Notes: generated by a model from the sequence alone, not told the origin. Numbered from the stretch's first letter, positions 46,501 through 58,650 are shown. The stretch is 64,000 bases of DNA from Miscanthus floridulus (GCF_019320115.1 NC_089598.1:32445983-32509982), one strand, 5' to 3'. Made by a program: numbers and translations.

Positions 46501-47253
46501 GGTGACTCCAGACCTCATCATCCAATAGCTCCTCCGGTGATGCATGGTCTGGGTCCATCAGGCTATTGTACTTCCACATCGGCTGCGTCCTCTCCGCCAA
46601 CAGCGCAACCCGATGGCAGTAGATGGTGTGGAACACCCACACCCGATCAAGACCATGCCGCATGAGCTTTCACAACTCCTCGATGATCTCCACCTTCTTC
46701 TTCTCCCGACAGGCTCAACCCCATGACCAACTATCCTGCTTCTCCAGCCTCCCACCGGTGAATGCTAGGAACGGCGCCTCCACTGGATTCCTGACATAAA
46801 ACCACTCCCTGTGCCACCCCGGTTGGACTTGCAGGGGATGTACACGGGATATGAGCCTCCCGTGCTCGGTTTCCTCTGCAAGGTGAAACCCACCACCGGT
46901 GCCCCCTCGGGAAGATTCCCCACCGACAAAGCTCGCCCAGAGAACAACCGGCGGAAGAAATCCGTGTGCGGCTCCATCCCGAGGAAGGCCTCGTAGATGG
47001 TGACAAAGCCGGCAATGTGCAGCACCCCCGTCGGATTAAGGTGCTGCAACTCCAGACCCCACTCATTGAGGAGTCCGCGCAGGAACTAGTGCGCTTGGTA
47101 TCCCAACCCACGCTCATGGAAGGCAAGAAAGGAAACCACCTCATTGGGCTGAGGTTGCAGAAACTCGTCCCTCCCAGGAGCCCTCCAATGCTCCACCTCC
47201 TTCGGTGGCAGAAACCCCTTCGCAGCGAAGGCATTCAACACCGACTCCCTCAT
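43500..47253 (-). pseudogene. Antisense Transposase_28-type gene of element E, decayed
   Basis: It reads opposite to the element. The start MRESVLNAFAAKG (ATG at 47253) leads into VVSFLAFHERGLGYQAH, a TAG, then the PF04195-like LELQHLNPTGVLHIAGFVTI and YEAFLGMEPHTDFF, to about 46760. Further frames encode VWVFHTIYCHRVALLAERTQPMW (46663-46400), an acidic DDMVFFEEEEESREV region (46152-45730), a Ser/Gly/Glu-rich part (45462-44944) and an Ala/Glu-rich, probably coiled-coil part to about 43510. The order of domain, acidic linker and coiled coil is as in element B. Stops and frameshifts, and probably introns, break it up. The function of the family is unknown. Confidence 0.6.
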
Positions 47254-48600
47254 GGCGGACGACCACTAGTTCAACATTTCAGTCCAGGATCATGAAAGGA
47301 TTTGTGAGTTTTTTTTCTCTTCTCCCTTGCTCTCTCCCTTTTCTTTCCTACAAACCACCACGGCTCTTAAGAATGCTCTTGGCAAGAAGGAAAAGAAAAG
47401 GAGGCGGCAAATGAGGAATAAGCGAAAGAACAGGGCGAAAACCATCCCCCTTCTCCTACTTAAGGAAAAGGATGCGGCAGTTGGGGAAGGCACGCCGATT
47501 AGGAAAGACGAAGCGGCGGAGCAAAAAAAACCTCTCTCTTTCCCATTTAATGCAGATGGGTCACATCCTGACCGATGAGACGCGCCCTACCCGACGGAAT
47601 GGCGCCTGATCAGACGAGACGTGGCCTAGGCATGGCCCACCACTACCGCACACCAACCACTACCACACAATGGGCACAAGAACCAAAGCGCCACCACATG
47701 TAGGTGGCCCTCCACTTCCCCAGGCGGGACATGGAAAAAACCCAAAAATGGGATCTCTGCCAGGAGAGACCATCGGGCTTCCTAAAAGTCGATCGAATGG
47801 CTCAGGAAAACACACCGAGGGACAGGTAAGGAGCAAAGGGACACCCCATGTGGGCCATGCCAACTCCATCATGAATGATGAGCATGGGTCCCAGTTAGAC
47901 ATTTCTGATTGGAGCACTTCAAACCTGTCACTCGAGTCATCAAGGTAACACTATCGACCCCCGCTATTTCTTTATAAACATTTCATACATCCATACGTGC
48001 ATTCATTCCATGTGCTCATGCCCTCGGATGATTCAGGTCCTGAACCGCCCGGGGGCTCAGGAACTAAGCATCGCACATTCAATGAAATGCATCACAACGC
48101 TCCGTGTTGCATCATAAAGCGGCGGTTGCCTCATTCGACATGAGCAACGACTGACTGGGGTTCAAAGGCTAGCCCATGAAGGGCTCGAGGCCACCCCACA
48201 TCAAATAGAGCTAGGGGAGAAAAACACAGATGAGCCCCATGGGGCCCTCACCTAGTCTGGCAGACATGGTCATCTCAACCTTCTCGTTCGATCCTAAGCC
48301 TCTACCAAGTCCATAGAATCTCCATCGAGGGGTGGCCGTTAGGCCACCCAGGTCTGTCTCCAGAATGACCCAGGCATCTGCCGGATTGCAGGTAAAGGAG
48401 CAGTGGAATGTCACAAGAGGGCTATGTCGACCCCATCACGAACGACGGACCCAGATTCCACTCGATCATACCTGTTAGCGAACTTGCCGAGCGCATCACT
48501 CAGGCCCGAGTGATCAGGACAAGAGACAAAACTTAGGCCCTCCGGTTGTGAGAAACCAAGGATGGGGTAACGCACACAACTCAAACCGACCCCTACTAAA
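47254..48600 (+). other. Element E region upstream of the antisense gene
   Basis: No coding region is supported. The sequence is moderately GC-rich and holds the putative promoter side of the antisense gene (minus strand, about 47300-47500), but I see no clear TATA box. Confidence 0.4.
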
Positions 48601-49341
48601 GCCCAACAGGGCTCGGGGGCTCAAGACACAAAATGCCTGGGTCCGTGACCCCGAACTCGCCCCATCGGGCTATGCTTCGACTGCACACCAAACGCCTGGG
48701 TCTGCGACCCCAAACTCACCCCATCAGGATCCGAGCTTTGGCTCGCCTGATGCCTGAAACTAACTAACTAAACTACCTCAGCCGCACAGGCTACACCGAG
48801 GCCAGGATCCATGGCTTTGACTCGCCCGATCCCACGTTGTGTACCGATGCTAGGATCAGTGAGCTCTGTCTCGTCCGATCCCTATACTAAACCTTCTTGG
48901 CTGCATAGGCTGCACTAATGCTAGGATCCAAGACTAAGTTCCTCGCTTGATCCCACGGCGCACATCGATGCTAGGATCTGCTAGATCCCTCTCACCGAAT
49001 CCATAAAAAACTAACCACTTCGGTTGCGCAACGACGCCTTGGTTGACAACTCCATCTCAACTAAAAAGCACACACACATGCCCACTAACAAAAACCCCCT
49101 AGACAATTCTGCTCGAATCACCCAGGGGCTCGAGGGCTACACCCGTGGGTGCACTCACGCGCACTCGCTGACAAAACAAAAACCTCCCCTGCTGGCAACA
49201 TAAAAAAACCCCCAGATAGTTCCGCCCAAACCACTTGGGGGCTCAGGGGCTACACCCATGGGTGCGCTCGAGTGCACCCGCTGTCGAGACAAAAATCCCC
49301 TAGATGTTTCTATCTGAATTGCCCGAGGGCTCAGGGGCTCC
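48600..49341 (+). repeat. Repeat-rich tail of element E with duplicated polypurine-tract-like units
   Basis: From 48620 to 49030 there are degenerate short repeats with GCTAGGATC and CGCCCGATC motifs. From 49090 to 49341 three units of about 90-100 bp each carry a C-rich CCCCTAGA-like start, a GGGGGCTC purine run and TACACCC.TGGGTGCGCTC. The last purine run abuts the 3' LTR and would be the true polypurine tract. Element B shows the same design. Confidence 0.65.
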
Positions 49342-50600
49342 TGTCGGGTTCAAAACCCAGGGTCCCTCATGCATCGGCTTCCCCACAAAGGCTTGGCCCA
49401 AGTAGATAGTGCACTACTCATGGGCCAGCTCAAGTATCTAAACAGCAGGCTAGAAAGGCGATCCAATCATCGATCAGAAGGTTTGGCCGTGGAGGAGTGC
49501 CTGTTTTCTGACTCTGGCCCACCTCTCTGACCGGAGTGCTCACTTCGGTCTCTAGCCCACTTCTAGATAGCCTTTCCATCTAGAAGGCCTGGCCAAAGCA
49601 CCACTTTCAACTCTGACTCCATGTCTCAGACCAGGGTACTCGAAACCTTGCTCATTGTTCTTCTCTGACTGGCACAATCAGAGCCGACTAGGACCAACCG
49701 GCCGGGGACGCCCACTCGGAAAGGACCAAGAAACAAATGGAGAAAGCAAGGCAGGACACACAAGTCAAACCATGATACCAGATACCATACCCTATATGCC
49801 TGTAGAAATAATACTCTACAACCTCCCTGACACAAACAGTGTTGTAGACGCCGACATTTTCCCTATAGTTTGTGGGTGCCATTAACTCCCATACGGTAAG
49901 GCTCCCCCCACATGCCTCTAGGCATCGACAGTGTTGTGGGTGCCGGCATTTACCATACCAAGTTAACATGGTGAAACTCCTCACATACCTCTGGGCATCA
50001 ATAGTATAGCAGGTACCGACATCTGCCATACACGAATAAAACAATGGAACCTCCCACATGCATCCGACATCCAACAGTATCATGGGTGCCTGCCATCATC
50101 CTGTACCCACCAGCATGGGCAGCAAGGCACAGTAGCATACGTACTCTCTCCCTCTCACTTGTAAGGCCATCCCCTTCATCTATAAAAGGGGATGCGCTCT
50201 CTCCCAAAAGACTCAGTTATTCTAGGTTGATTGAAGTGATCCCATATTCATTAGATCGATCAAGTTTGCTAGTTCACAACCATAGAACCGCTAGGTTTGA
50301 ACCTCAAGCACATTCTTGAATACTTAGCTCATAGCAAGGCTCGTGTCGCTTTTGGTACCTCTAACTAGAGCCCGACCAGACCTCTTGTACCCCCCCCACC
50401 TTTCTCCTTCTTGTTTGTAACCCCACTGCAAACTTTGAGCACCTAAGCTCAAGAATAAAGTCACCGACTAACTCAAACTAGACATAGGGCACATTGCCTG
50501 AACCAGTATAAACCCTGTGTTATTGAGTGCTAGGCCACCTCTAATCACAACGTACGGCAAAACTACAAATATTTACTTGTTGGTCACTTCTGCACTGACA
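49342..50600 (+). repeat. Element E 3' LTR (1259 bp)
   Basis: It starts TGTCGGGTTC and ends CACTGACA. It includes the core promoter copy at 50181-50188. It is followed at once by D protease coding sequence on the minus strand. Confidence 0.85.
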
Positions 50601-50880
50601 TCATGTTAGTCTCAATCAAATCTCTTGGTCCCTTACCAAGCTTGCAAAAAGTAGTATAAGGCATATGATTAACAGAAGCACCTCCATCCACCAACATTTT
50701 GCTCATCGGCTTCCCATCAACAAAGCCTTTCACATATAAAGCCTTCAAGTGTCGATGTTTGACTAGCTTATCAAATATAGCTTGTTGTATCACTATCAAT
50801 TTGGCAACTACCTCCTCATATTCCGATTCATCAAAATATGAATATACTTCTTGATCTATTGCAGCTCTAAATTCTGACAA
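50601..50880 (-). pseudogene. Element D protease, catalytic part
   Basis: The minus-strand frame encodes a gag/protease linker and then GFVDGKPMSKMLVDGGASVNHM, where DGGAS is the retropepsin catalytic loop (DTG/DSG type). It continues to DLIETNM, where element E interrupts. The downstream part of the same protease is at 23516-23825. The upstream frame is closed by stops, so it is inactive. Confidence 0.75.
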
Positions 50881-53539
50881 GAAAAGAAAAGCCTATTTGA
50901 ATATTGGTCTATGGTTGACCCTTATCGGTTGTTTGTTTAGCACGCCATATTTGAGGTTTACCAAATTTTTGAGCTTGTTCTAACTCTCTATTCCTTAAGC
51001 ATTGTACCCCTCTTTTCTGACTTCTCGTTAAACCTCCTGGACACCATTGCCCTTCCTACCAAATATACTCTTCCTCATCACCTTCTTCTTCATAATTAGC
51101 CCAATTTTGATCAACAACTCGCTTTCCAAGCTGATCATGAACACTTCTATTTTTTAAGTGCCAATCCATATTATCATAATGATACTCAATTCGAGCATGG
51201 ATAGACCGGCGGTTGGCTTGAGATTGCCTAAACTCCCAATATTGTTCACTACACTCTGGACAATTATTTGTAGTAGGCAATTTCAAACCTTCATTCCAGC
51301 AATGTCTGAAAAAGGATAATTTCAATGTAATTCAGCTTGTTCTCTTTCATACATGTCCTCTTCTTGTTGACGCTAATATTTTTTCTCTTATAACTAACAC
51401 TGATAATCCTTTTCTTTCTGTCGTTGCCATTTATTCAACAAAATTCGAGATGTAACACGTGGCCTCGTCGCCCTATTTCTTGACATCTCTCCCTGCTCAT
51501 ACCGGCTCTTCTATTGGTCATGACGCCTTTTAATTTCTCTATATTTGTTAGTCGATATTTGCATCTCTAGATCAACTATTCTAGTTTCCTTTGCCCTAGT
51601 CGACGTTAGAACTTTAGTCTTCCCTTTGAGCAACTTAGCATCAACCATATTATGATCTTTTGGGAAAGGATTATCAACTTTCATCTTCCAAGGTGTATCA
51701 AATTTAAGCTTCCCTTGCTGAATAGCCCTCTGTATATGTTGCTAGAAAATTCTGCACTAATTAGTAGAATGAGAAGTAGTGTTATGAAATTTGTAGAACT
51801 TCTTATTCTTCAACTGATCAGGAGGTAATATAACATGATTAGTAGGCAATTTGATCTGTCCTTTCTCAAGCAAGAAATCAAAGAGCTTGTTTGATTTTGT
51901 GATGTCAAAATCATAACTTTCTTCAACTCCTTTTCCCCAAGGATTTAGAACCATTACTATCAATTCCATTCAGCCATAGCAATCTCTTCTCCTTCATCAT
52001 CCTCCTCATCATCATCATCAACTAAATATGGATTATAAGCTTCAGCAATTGTGGCATTCTTCTAGAATCAGGTATCTCTACGCATATTCTGGAATTGGCT
52101 ATTAAGTGCTGCTACCCGTTGAGCCAACTAACCTAAATTATCAAACTCTTGCCCAAGCAGTTTTTCTCTCTATGTTGGCAACACTCCTTGACCAACCAAA
52201 GCAGCTAGTTGATCATTAGTCAGATTCAATGAAAAGCACAAATTTCTTATCTCCTGGAACCATTGAAGAAATCAACACCTGATTCATTAGTTTTTTGCCT
52301 TATGGTCGTCAAATCTGTGATTTTCTTTTCTCCTATCCCAATATAGAAATATGTATGAAATTTCTTCTCTAAGCTAGTCCAATTGGCAATAGAATTAACT
52401 GGTAATGATGAAAACTAGGTGAAAGCTGGTCCTGACAGTGACAAAGAGAAGAAACAAACTCGATGAGCTTCTTCAATGGATGCTTCACCCAACTGAGTAA
52501 GATATGGACTGACATATTCTATTTTACTTGTACTATCTTGACCATTGAACTTAGCAAATTTCAGAAGCCTGTAGTTCATAGGAAGAGCAACCAAATCATA
52601 CCACTCTAGATATGAATGTTTGTATGAAAAGGTTTGCCCTTTTGGTTTTAAATCAAACTGATTCTGCACTATTTTAGTTACTCTGAGCAATAATTCATCA
52701 GCATTTGAATTTGGGTTTCTTTGCAATTGTTGACCCATCTGTGGATTAAAATTTTGGCTACCTTGATATCCTGGATTTGGAATCATATGAAGGGTATTAT
52801 AATCTATGTAAAAATGATATCCTTATAGAATCTCTATCTGTTGAGTTCTTTGTTGATTTGCTGCTTGAAGTCTCTGATTGTAAATGTTGAGATCTATATC
52901 TCTATGAATCCTTTGAACTGATGGCACTATTTTTTGAGCCGATGGCGGTATTTAGCCTGATGTGCCAAAATTAACCATTTGATTTTGAACTTGTCCTGTC
53001 GGCTGTTGCGCATGCTGCACTAATGATCCAGGATTATACGATATTTGTTTAGTAGTACCCTGAACTTGCTCATATGAGCTCTGAACTGCATAGACATCAT
53101 CGTTGTCAGCTAGTGCTACTTCTTGATGGCTAGTACCAGCTTGATTAGTCCCCTGAGTTGACGGATGTGGGATGTTATAATAAGCCAGTCCAATCTGATC
53201 AATTGGATATCCATGAAACACCTCCTTCATGGTATTGTGGAATATGTACAAGAAAGTTGTATTATGATTCAACATGGCATCATGAACATATTTGTTGATA
53301 GCATCTACAAAGAAACACCTATCATCAGCTTCATCTATATCTGACTGCCCATGTATCAAAACTCTTAGAAGTGGATATTTCTAAACAACTTTATTGTCAT
53401 GTGTCTTGATATAGGACAACAAATACTTGTTCTGAAACTCTTCTATAGCTTTACTAATGACATCTTTATCCTCATCAGGTAAGTCTTCAAAAGGCACCAT
53501 AAGAATGTCCGTATTGTTGTGAGCTGTCATGATGATTGT
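50881..53539 (-). pseudogene. Gag of element D, decayed
   Basis: Successive minus-strand fragments encode an N-terminal acidic part (53539-53381), a Gln/Asn-rich linker (53359-52952), and the core gag domain (52786-52415). The core has EWYDLVALPMNYRLLKFAKF, followed by LGEASIEEAHRV and FFSLSLSGPAFT. Further on come KFYKFHNTTSHSTN (51757-51969) and a Cys-containing NCPECSEQYWEFRQ segment (51056-51325). Frameshifts and stops separate the parts. These motifs are typical of plant Ty3/gypsy gag. Confidence 0.75.
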
Positions 53540-53561
53540 GGTCCCACTGAGCGTGCCAAAA
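53540..53561 (-). promoter_or_regulatory. Primer-binding site of element D
   Basis: The minus strand reads TTTTGGCACGCTCAGTGGGA, starting two or three bases after the LTR end at 53564. Its placement and TGGCRC start fit a tRNA primer site, though I cannot name the tRNA with certainty. Confidence 0.6.
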
Positions 53562-53563
53562 CG

Positions 53564-54677
53564 TGTGTCGGCACAAAAATGTGGTGATGCGTCTGACACA
53601 CTAAAAGTCGGATGATCTGAGCGGAGTCAAACCAGAGATCTGCTTGGCTTCAACACAGGACCAGTCGATCCTCAAAAAATCCCGAAAGCATGCTAGTCAA
53701 TTTGACCTACAAAATCAAGTCATTAACTAGTGAGTTAATTTAGGATTGAAACATGTCTTTGAATGCATACAATTTTTTATTGGAATAGAGATAAAACAAC
53801 CGATCTAACAGAATCAAGTCATCAATCATAAGATTCAAAGCGTGACTAGACTAGAAGACGACAAATTGTGATGATATTATGCCGATCTATCTCTATCTCA
53901 ATAAGGTGTTTTGTTATAATTAATGGAGTATTAATTATAATAAGATCAATAACTAGTGAATCGGCCAAAAACAGCAACAAAAATCTTACTAATCTTAGCA
54001 GATTCGATAACTGGTGATATTGTATTAAACAACAAGTTGTTTAACACAAGATCGATAACTTTGATATATATTATGATTCGTAAGAGATCAATCAGTTGAT
54101 GCAGCCTTACAAATAATGATACAGATCCATAACTAACTTATATTATACTCGTAAAAGTTCAATCGGCTGATGCAGCTTTACAAGTATGATACAAGTCACG
54201 ATGGTACTCACAGACAAGCCAGAGGTCAATCGGTCGATGCAGCCCTGCTTGATGAAGAACTCATCAAGATCTATGATACTCCTACTCCCAAGGGTTGGTG
54301 TGAAGCCAAAAAAGTAATTATATTGATTGATTGATTTGTTTTTCTACAATAACTAGGGTCCAATATTTATACCCAGAACCTAAACATGAGTCCTATTCAA
54401 ATACGACTCATTACAATTCTTAGAAAAAAACATTCCTAACTTAAAAATAACTTGAACCCTAATATTTTCCCTTTTGTAGAGTCTGACATATTTCCTCCCA
54501 ACGCCATCCATACGTAGTCCATTGATGCTGTCTACTAACGTCATCTATAAAATAGCTAATTCTGACACTGCATCAAACCAGCCGACATCGATTCACACCT
54601 GATTGATTCCTTGATGATACAATCTTAGAAGTTTAGAGTTCTCGCGGTTTTTTCTTTCCTAAATTTTGATGTAAACA
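53564..54677 (-). repeat. Element D LTR (1114 bp)
   Basis: On the minus strand it starts TGTTTACATC at 54677 and ends CCGACACA at 53564. It is followed by a primer-binding site and gag, so it acts as a 5' LTR. It is also preceded by a purine run (TTGGGGGGTATG, 54678-54690), as a 3' LTR would be. Its first 947 bp match 57702-58650. Confidence 0.85.
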
Positions 54678-57600
54678 CATACCCCCCAATTTTGGGATAA
54701 AAATGATTTTATTCCAAAATTTCTATTTACCTGCTCACCGTGTTGCAACCGTTTATTCCAAAATAAATGTGTGACTCCTAACTTTTTAGGCCAAACTTTA
54801 TATAGCATCTCAATAGTATTACCTTCAATCCACTCGGCCAATTTACATTCCCCTTCTTCTTCGAGCAAGCCTCAACAATCAAAGTCGCCACCACCAGAGC
54901 TCCAACCCTAGCAGTTTCTCTACTTTGCTCGAGCTGCTTTTTAAGTTACTCCTCTACAACCCTTTCTTAGATTCAAATCTATTCCAACCAAAATGGTGAC
55001 TAGTGACTACATCTCTGAGGTACGTCACTAAATTTTCTGCCTCTCAACTATTGGCCACTGCTCTGTATTTTCCTTTTTCTTAAGTTTATCTCATCTGGCT
55101 TTCTAGTGATGGAAAATAAAATTTTGATCCCTTCGTCTGTTGTTCCAAATGCTTATTACCTTGGACCCATGGGAGATACTAATTCTTTGGATTTTATCAA
55201 CCAAGAAACTAATCAAATTCCTTTCAGGTAGTCCTTGGTAGATCTATCTTCTTGGAACACCAAAATTCCCTTTAAGAATTGGCCAAAAATGCCTAAGGGA
55301 TGGAGAGACTGGTTCCATAGAGTGTCAAACAAAAAGGATGGAGATTGGGAAGTTTATGATTTAAGCCAATGCCTGACACTTTCACTGTCTGGGATGGAAA
55401 CAAATGATTCACTCCTAATTGTTGCTTCTTACTTCTGTTCCAACACCTTGAATGCCTTTGTCTTTGCTCATGGTCTGATGACTATTACCTTGGCCGATGT
55501 TTATATGTTGACTAGCCTTAGAATAACAGGACCAATGCAGCCATACGAGCTCCTAGGTGCTAGGTGAAAGAAACTGGCCAAAATATCGGACTGCACAGGA
55601 TGGGCAAGCTATATCCAGAACCACATTGGGAATGAATTGACTGTTAGTGAAAGAGAACATGTGGCCTTTCTGAACATGTGGTAAGAAAGATTCATTTTCT
55701 ACGGGTCATCTTATGGTTCGACTTACAATCACAAACTCTTAGTAGAGCATCTAGCAGTAGGCGTTGAGATTCCTCTTGGAAAGTATCTATTAGGATCAGC
55801 TTACCACTTGATGCATCAGGTGGTTGCCCAGCTACTAAAGAATGAAGCAGTGCACACCATCAGCGGCCCTTGGTGGTTAATACAAATGTGGTTAAATTTG
55901 TATATGCATAAGATTGTGAAGCCAAATCTCTAGAATTTAAGTTTTTCCTCTTCCAACTTTGATGAGGAATACAAAGGCAAAGAAGGGAGAACCCGCCAAT
56001 GTATGAACTATGGTGAAGTTGGCTACCCTATGATGAAGATGAGGTCAATGAGTTGGTCTTCCCATTCAAATTTTGATTTGAATCAGGCTTCTCAGACGAA
56101 ACAACAACTGCAATCTTCAATTCTTTCATCAAACCCTATGTTCTACTAGCCAAATTTCATCATGGCCGTGACAAAATGTCTAGGTACTTTTCTTTCGGGC
56201 AACCTTCCAAGCTATGAATTTTACAACCCTTCTTTTGTGGCTCATTAGTTTGGTCTTGGTCAACTGCCCCCCGGCTATTTTTCAAAGATATACTAAAACC
56301 AAGAGAAGGCATCAGTGAGGCAATGGAAGCTTCCAGAATTTTCTAGTTAGGATCAAATCTTCCTTCCCTCTATCTACAAGAATGGACTAGGGCCACCTTC
56401 ACTTTAAATTTATATGATTCCTGGTGGCAAGAATGGCACTCTCATCTCTTTTGTAGGCCATCATAGCTGCATAGCTCTAGATAAAGATTTTGCTTCTGAC
56501 AGTGAGGTAACTAGTTAATTCTTTTCTTCCATAAAGATCATATGCTAAAGTCTCTCTACCAACTCATCTAACAGAAACCCCCTTACAGGATGCTGAATTC
56601 AATCCCCCAGATGTGGACAGAAAAGGGCACACCATAGAGTATTATCCGCCATGTCTAATCTCAAGACTGGGATCAACCGCACCCACAATGAAGAAACTGA
56701 TGAAAACCCAAGTTGTCCCTACAATTGTAACAAATCAATCCTCAAAATGCAAGGCAGCCCAAGGGGTAACCTAGAAAACCATTACTGGGAAAAGACTTTG
56801 CAAAACGAGACCATCAACTGCTCAGGTAAAACAATTCATCCTTTTCCCAAAATGATATTCAATTTCTAATTCTGATTCTTTCCTCACTGTTATCAACCAT
56901 TGCATCCCAATCTGCTCTAGGTGCTAAACTGTTGTCCCAGGCGTTTAAATCAGCACCCACCAAACCTTCATCGGCCGATCCTCAAATGGAGCCAATTTCA
57001 TTTGAAACAACCGATGCTTCTAAGACAGCAGAAGATGAGAACCCTTCCACTTCACTTCCTAATGCTACCAAGGTATCTCCTCAAAACTCTTAATTCTTAT
57101 TCAATTTTCACTCTTCTTTAACCATTTACCATGTCAGACACTCCCTGAAGAAACATTCACGCAAGAGCAGAAGTCTAACAGTCCACCAGATGAAAATGAT
57201 CCTGTTGATGTTGACACCTAGACTGTCGATCCTCATATATCTAGTTTATCTTCCTACAACCAACATCATCTTTTTGAAAAAACTCCCTTAATGTCTGTAG
57301 ATATCATCATTGAAAGTTCAGAGCTGATTCAACAAGATATCGTTGGTGCATCATCAACTATTCCTTCTCCTTAGATAGAAACTAAGCTAGAAAAGGTATT
57401 GTATCTCCTCATTCTTCTTATTTTCAAACAACTTGTTATTTCTTAACCAAAATTTTCCCTTACCCACCTGCAGGCACTTAACTCACTAGCTCTAAGCTAC
57501 TCTTTCAACTTTGAAGAGTATATAGATGAAGATGAAATCAGCTCATCAGCTATCTCTTCCAAAGAAGCTTTGTTAGAGGAGATAAAGAATCAGCTAAAAG

Positions 57601-57701
57601 ACATGCTGCCAATGCTAAAAAAGAATATAGTCGATCTAGCAGTGAGGTTTCACCGGATCGATGCAGCTATGGTAGTGTCATTAGATTGGATCTCATTAAC
57701 T
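54678..57701 (+). pseudogene. Plant-mobile-domain (PMD) gene antisense to element D, decayed, with introns
   Basis: It reads opposite to D. A TATATA box lies near 54799 and an ATG at 54993 (MVTSDYISE), followed at once by a donor-like GAG|GTACG. The next part (55109-56300) encodes NWPKMPKGWRDWF, LIVASYFCSNTLNAFVFAHG and LMTITLADVYMLTSLRITG, a good match to PMD proteins (PF10536), known from plant nuclear proteins such as MAIN and from transposons. At least five in-frame stops are present. Downstream, donor- and acceptor-like sites (for example CTGCTCAG|GTAAAA near 56825 and CTCTAG near 56920) and short acidic frames suggest several further exons. It ends at the truncated LTR. It is non-functional now. 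Confidence 0.65.
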
Positions 57702-58650
57702 AGTGAGTTTATTTAGGATTGAAACATGTCTTTAAATGCATACTATGTTCGATTGGAATACATTTAAAACAGTCGATCTAGCAGAATCAAGTCATCAATC
57801 ATAAGATTCAAAGTGTGACCAGACTAGAAGATGACCAATTGTGATTATATGATGCCGATATAACTCTATCTCAATCAGGTGATTTATTATAATTAATAGA
57901 ATATTAATTATAACAAGATCAATAACTGGTGAATCAGCCAAAAATAGCAACAAAAATCTTACTAATCTTAGCAAATTCGATAACTGGTGATATTGTATTA
58001 AACAACAAGTTGTTTAACATAAGATTGATAACTTTGATCTATATTACGATTCATAAGAGATCAATTAGATGATATAGCCTTACAAATAATGATACAGATC
58101 GATAAATAACTTATATTATACTCGTAAAAGATCAATCGGCTAATGCAGCTTTACAAGTATGATACAAGTCGTGACGGTACTCATAGACAAGCTGGAGGTC
58201 GATCGGTTGATGCAGCCCTGCTTGTTGAAGAACTTGTCGAGATCTATAGTACTCCTACTCCTAAGGGTTGGTGTGAAGCCAGAAAAGTAATTGTATTGAT
58301 TGATTGATTTGTTTTTCTACAATAATCAGGGTTCAATATTTATACCTAGAACTTAAACATGAGTCCTACTCAAATACGACTCATTATAATTCTTGGAAAA
58401 GAAAACATTCCTAACTTAAAAATAACTTGGACCCTAATCTTTCCCCTTTTGTAGAGTCCGACATATTTCCTCCCGACGCCATCCGTACGTAGTCCATTGA
58501 CGTTGTCTACTGACGTCATCTATAAAATAGCTGATTCCAACACTGCATCAAACCAGCCAACATCGATTCACACCTGATCAATTCCTTGATGATACAATCT
58601 TAGAAGCTTTGAGTTCCTGTGTTCTTTTTTGCTAAATTTTGGTGTAAACA
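57702..58650 (-). repeat. Truncated second LTR of element D
   Basis: It matches 53731-54677 in the same orientation, starting TGTTTACACC at 58650 on the minus strand. The last 167 bases expected at its 3' end and any primer-binding site are missing. Instead it joins the 3' part of the PMD gene at 57701/57702. Confidence 0.85.

Larger units (their letters stand above)
23826..50600 (+). mobile_element. Element E: pol-less Tat-type LTR retrotransposon, itself split by element F
   Basis: LTRs are 23826-25082 and 49342-50600, clearly more diverged from each other than those of F or A. The internal region, without F, is 25083-25221 plus 41334-49341, about 8.1 kb: a tRNA-Asp-like primer-binding site, a degenerate gag remnant, a long antisense gene and a repeat-rich tail. 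There is no reverse transcriptase or integrase. The flanks both fall in the D protease; the target duplication is imperfect (CATCT before, TCATG after). Confidence 0.85.
23516..58650 (-). mobile_element. Element D: old Ty3/gypsy element, broken by B and E, joined to a second copy of its 3' end
   Basis: Pieces of D on the minus strand are: a truncated LTR (57702-58650), an antisense plant-mobile-domain gene (54678-57701), an LTR (53564-54677), primer-binding site, gag, protease part 1 (to 50601), and protease part 2 (23825 to 23516). Element E lies between the two protease parts and element B follows. The rest of pol would be left of the window beyond B. Stop codons and frameshifts are frequent, so D is the oldest layer. 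A Tat-type assignment is inferred from gag and protease motifs. Confidence 0.75.

Noticed and set aside
49149..49409. An 86-codon ORF before and across the 3' LTR of E
   Set aside because: It spans repeats, the polypurine tract and the LTR boundary, with no domain; a composition artefact.
53564..58650. A simple complete small LTR element with LTRs at 53.6-54.7 kb and 57.7-58.65 kb
   Set aside because: The outer LTR lacks its 3' end and a primer-binding site, while the inner LTR leads into D gag; a recombined or partly deleted structure fits better.
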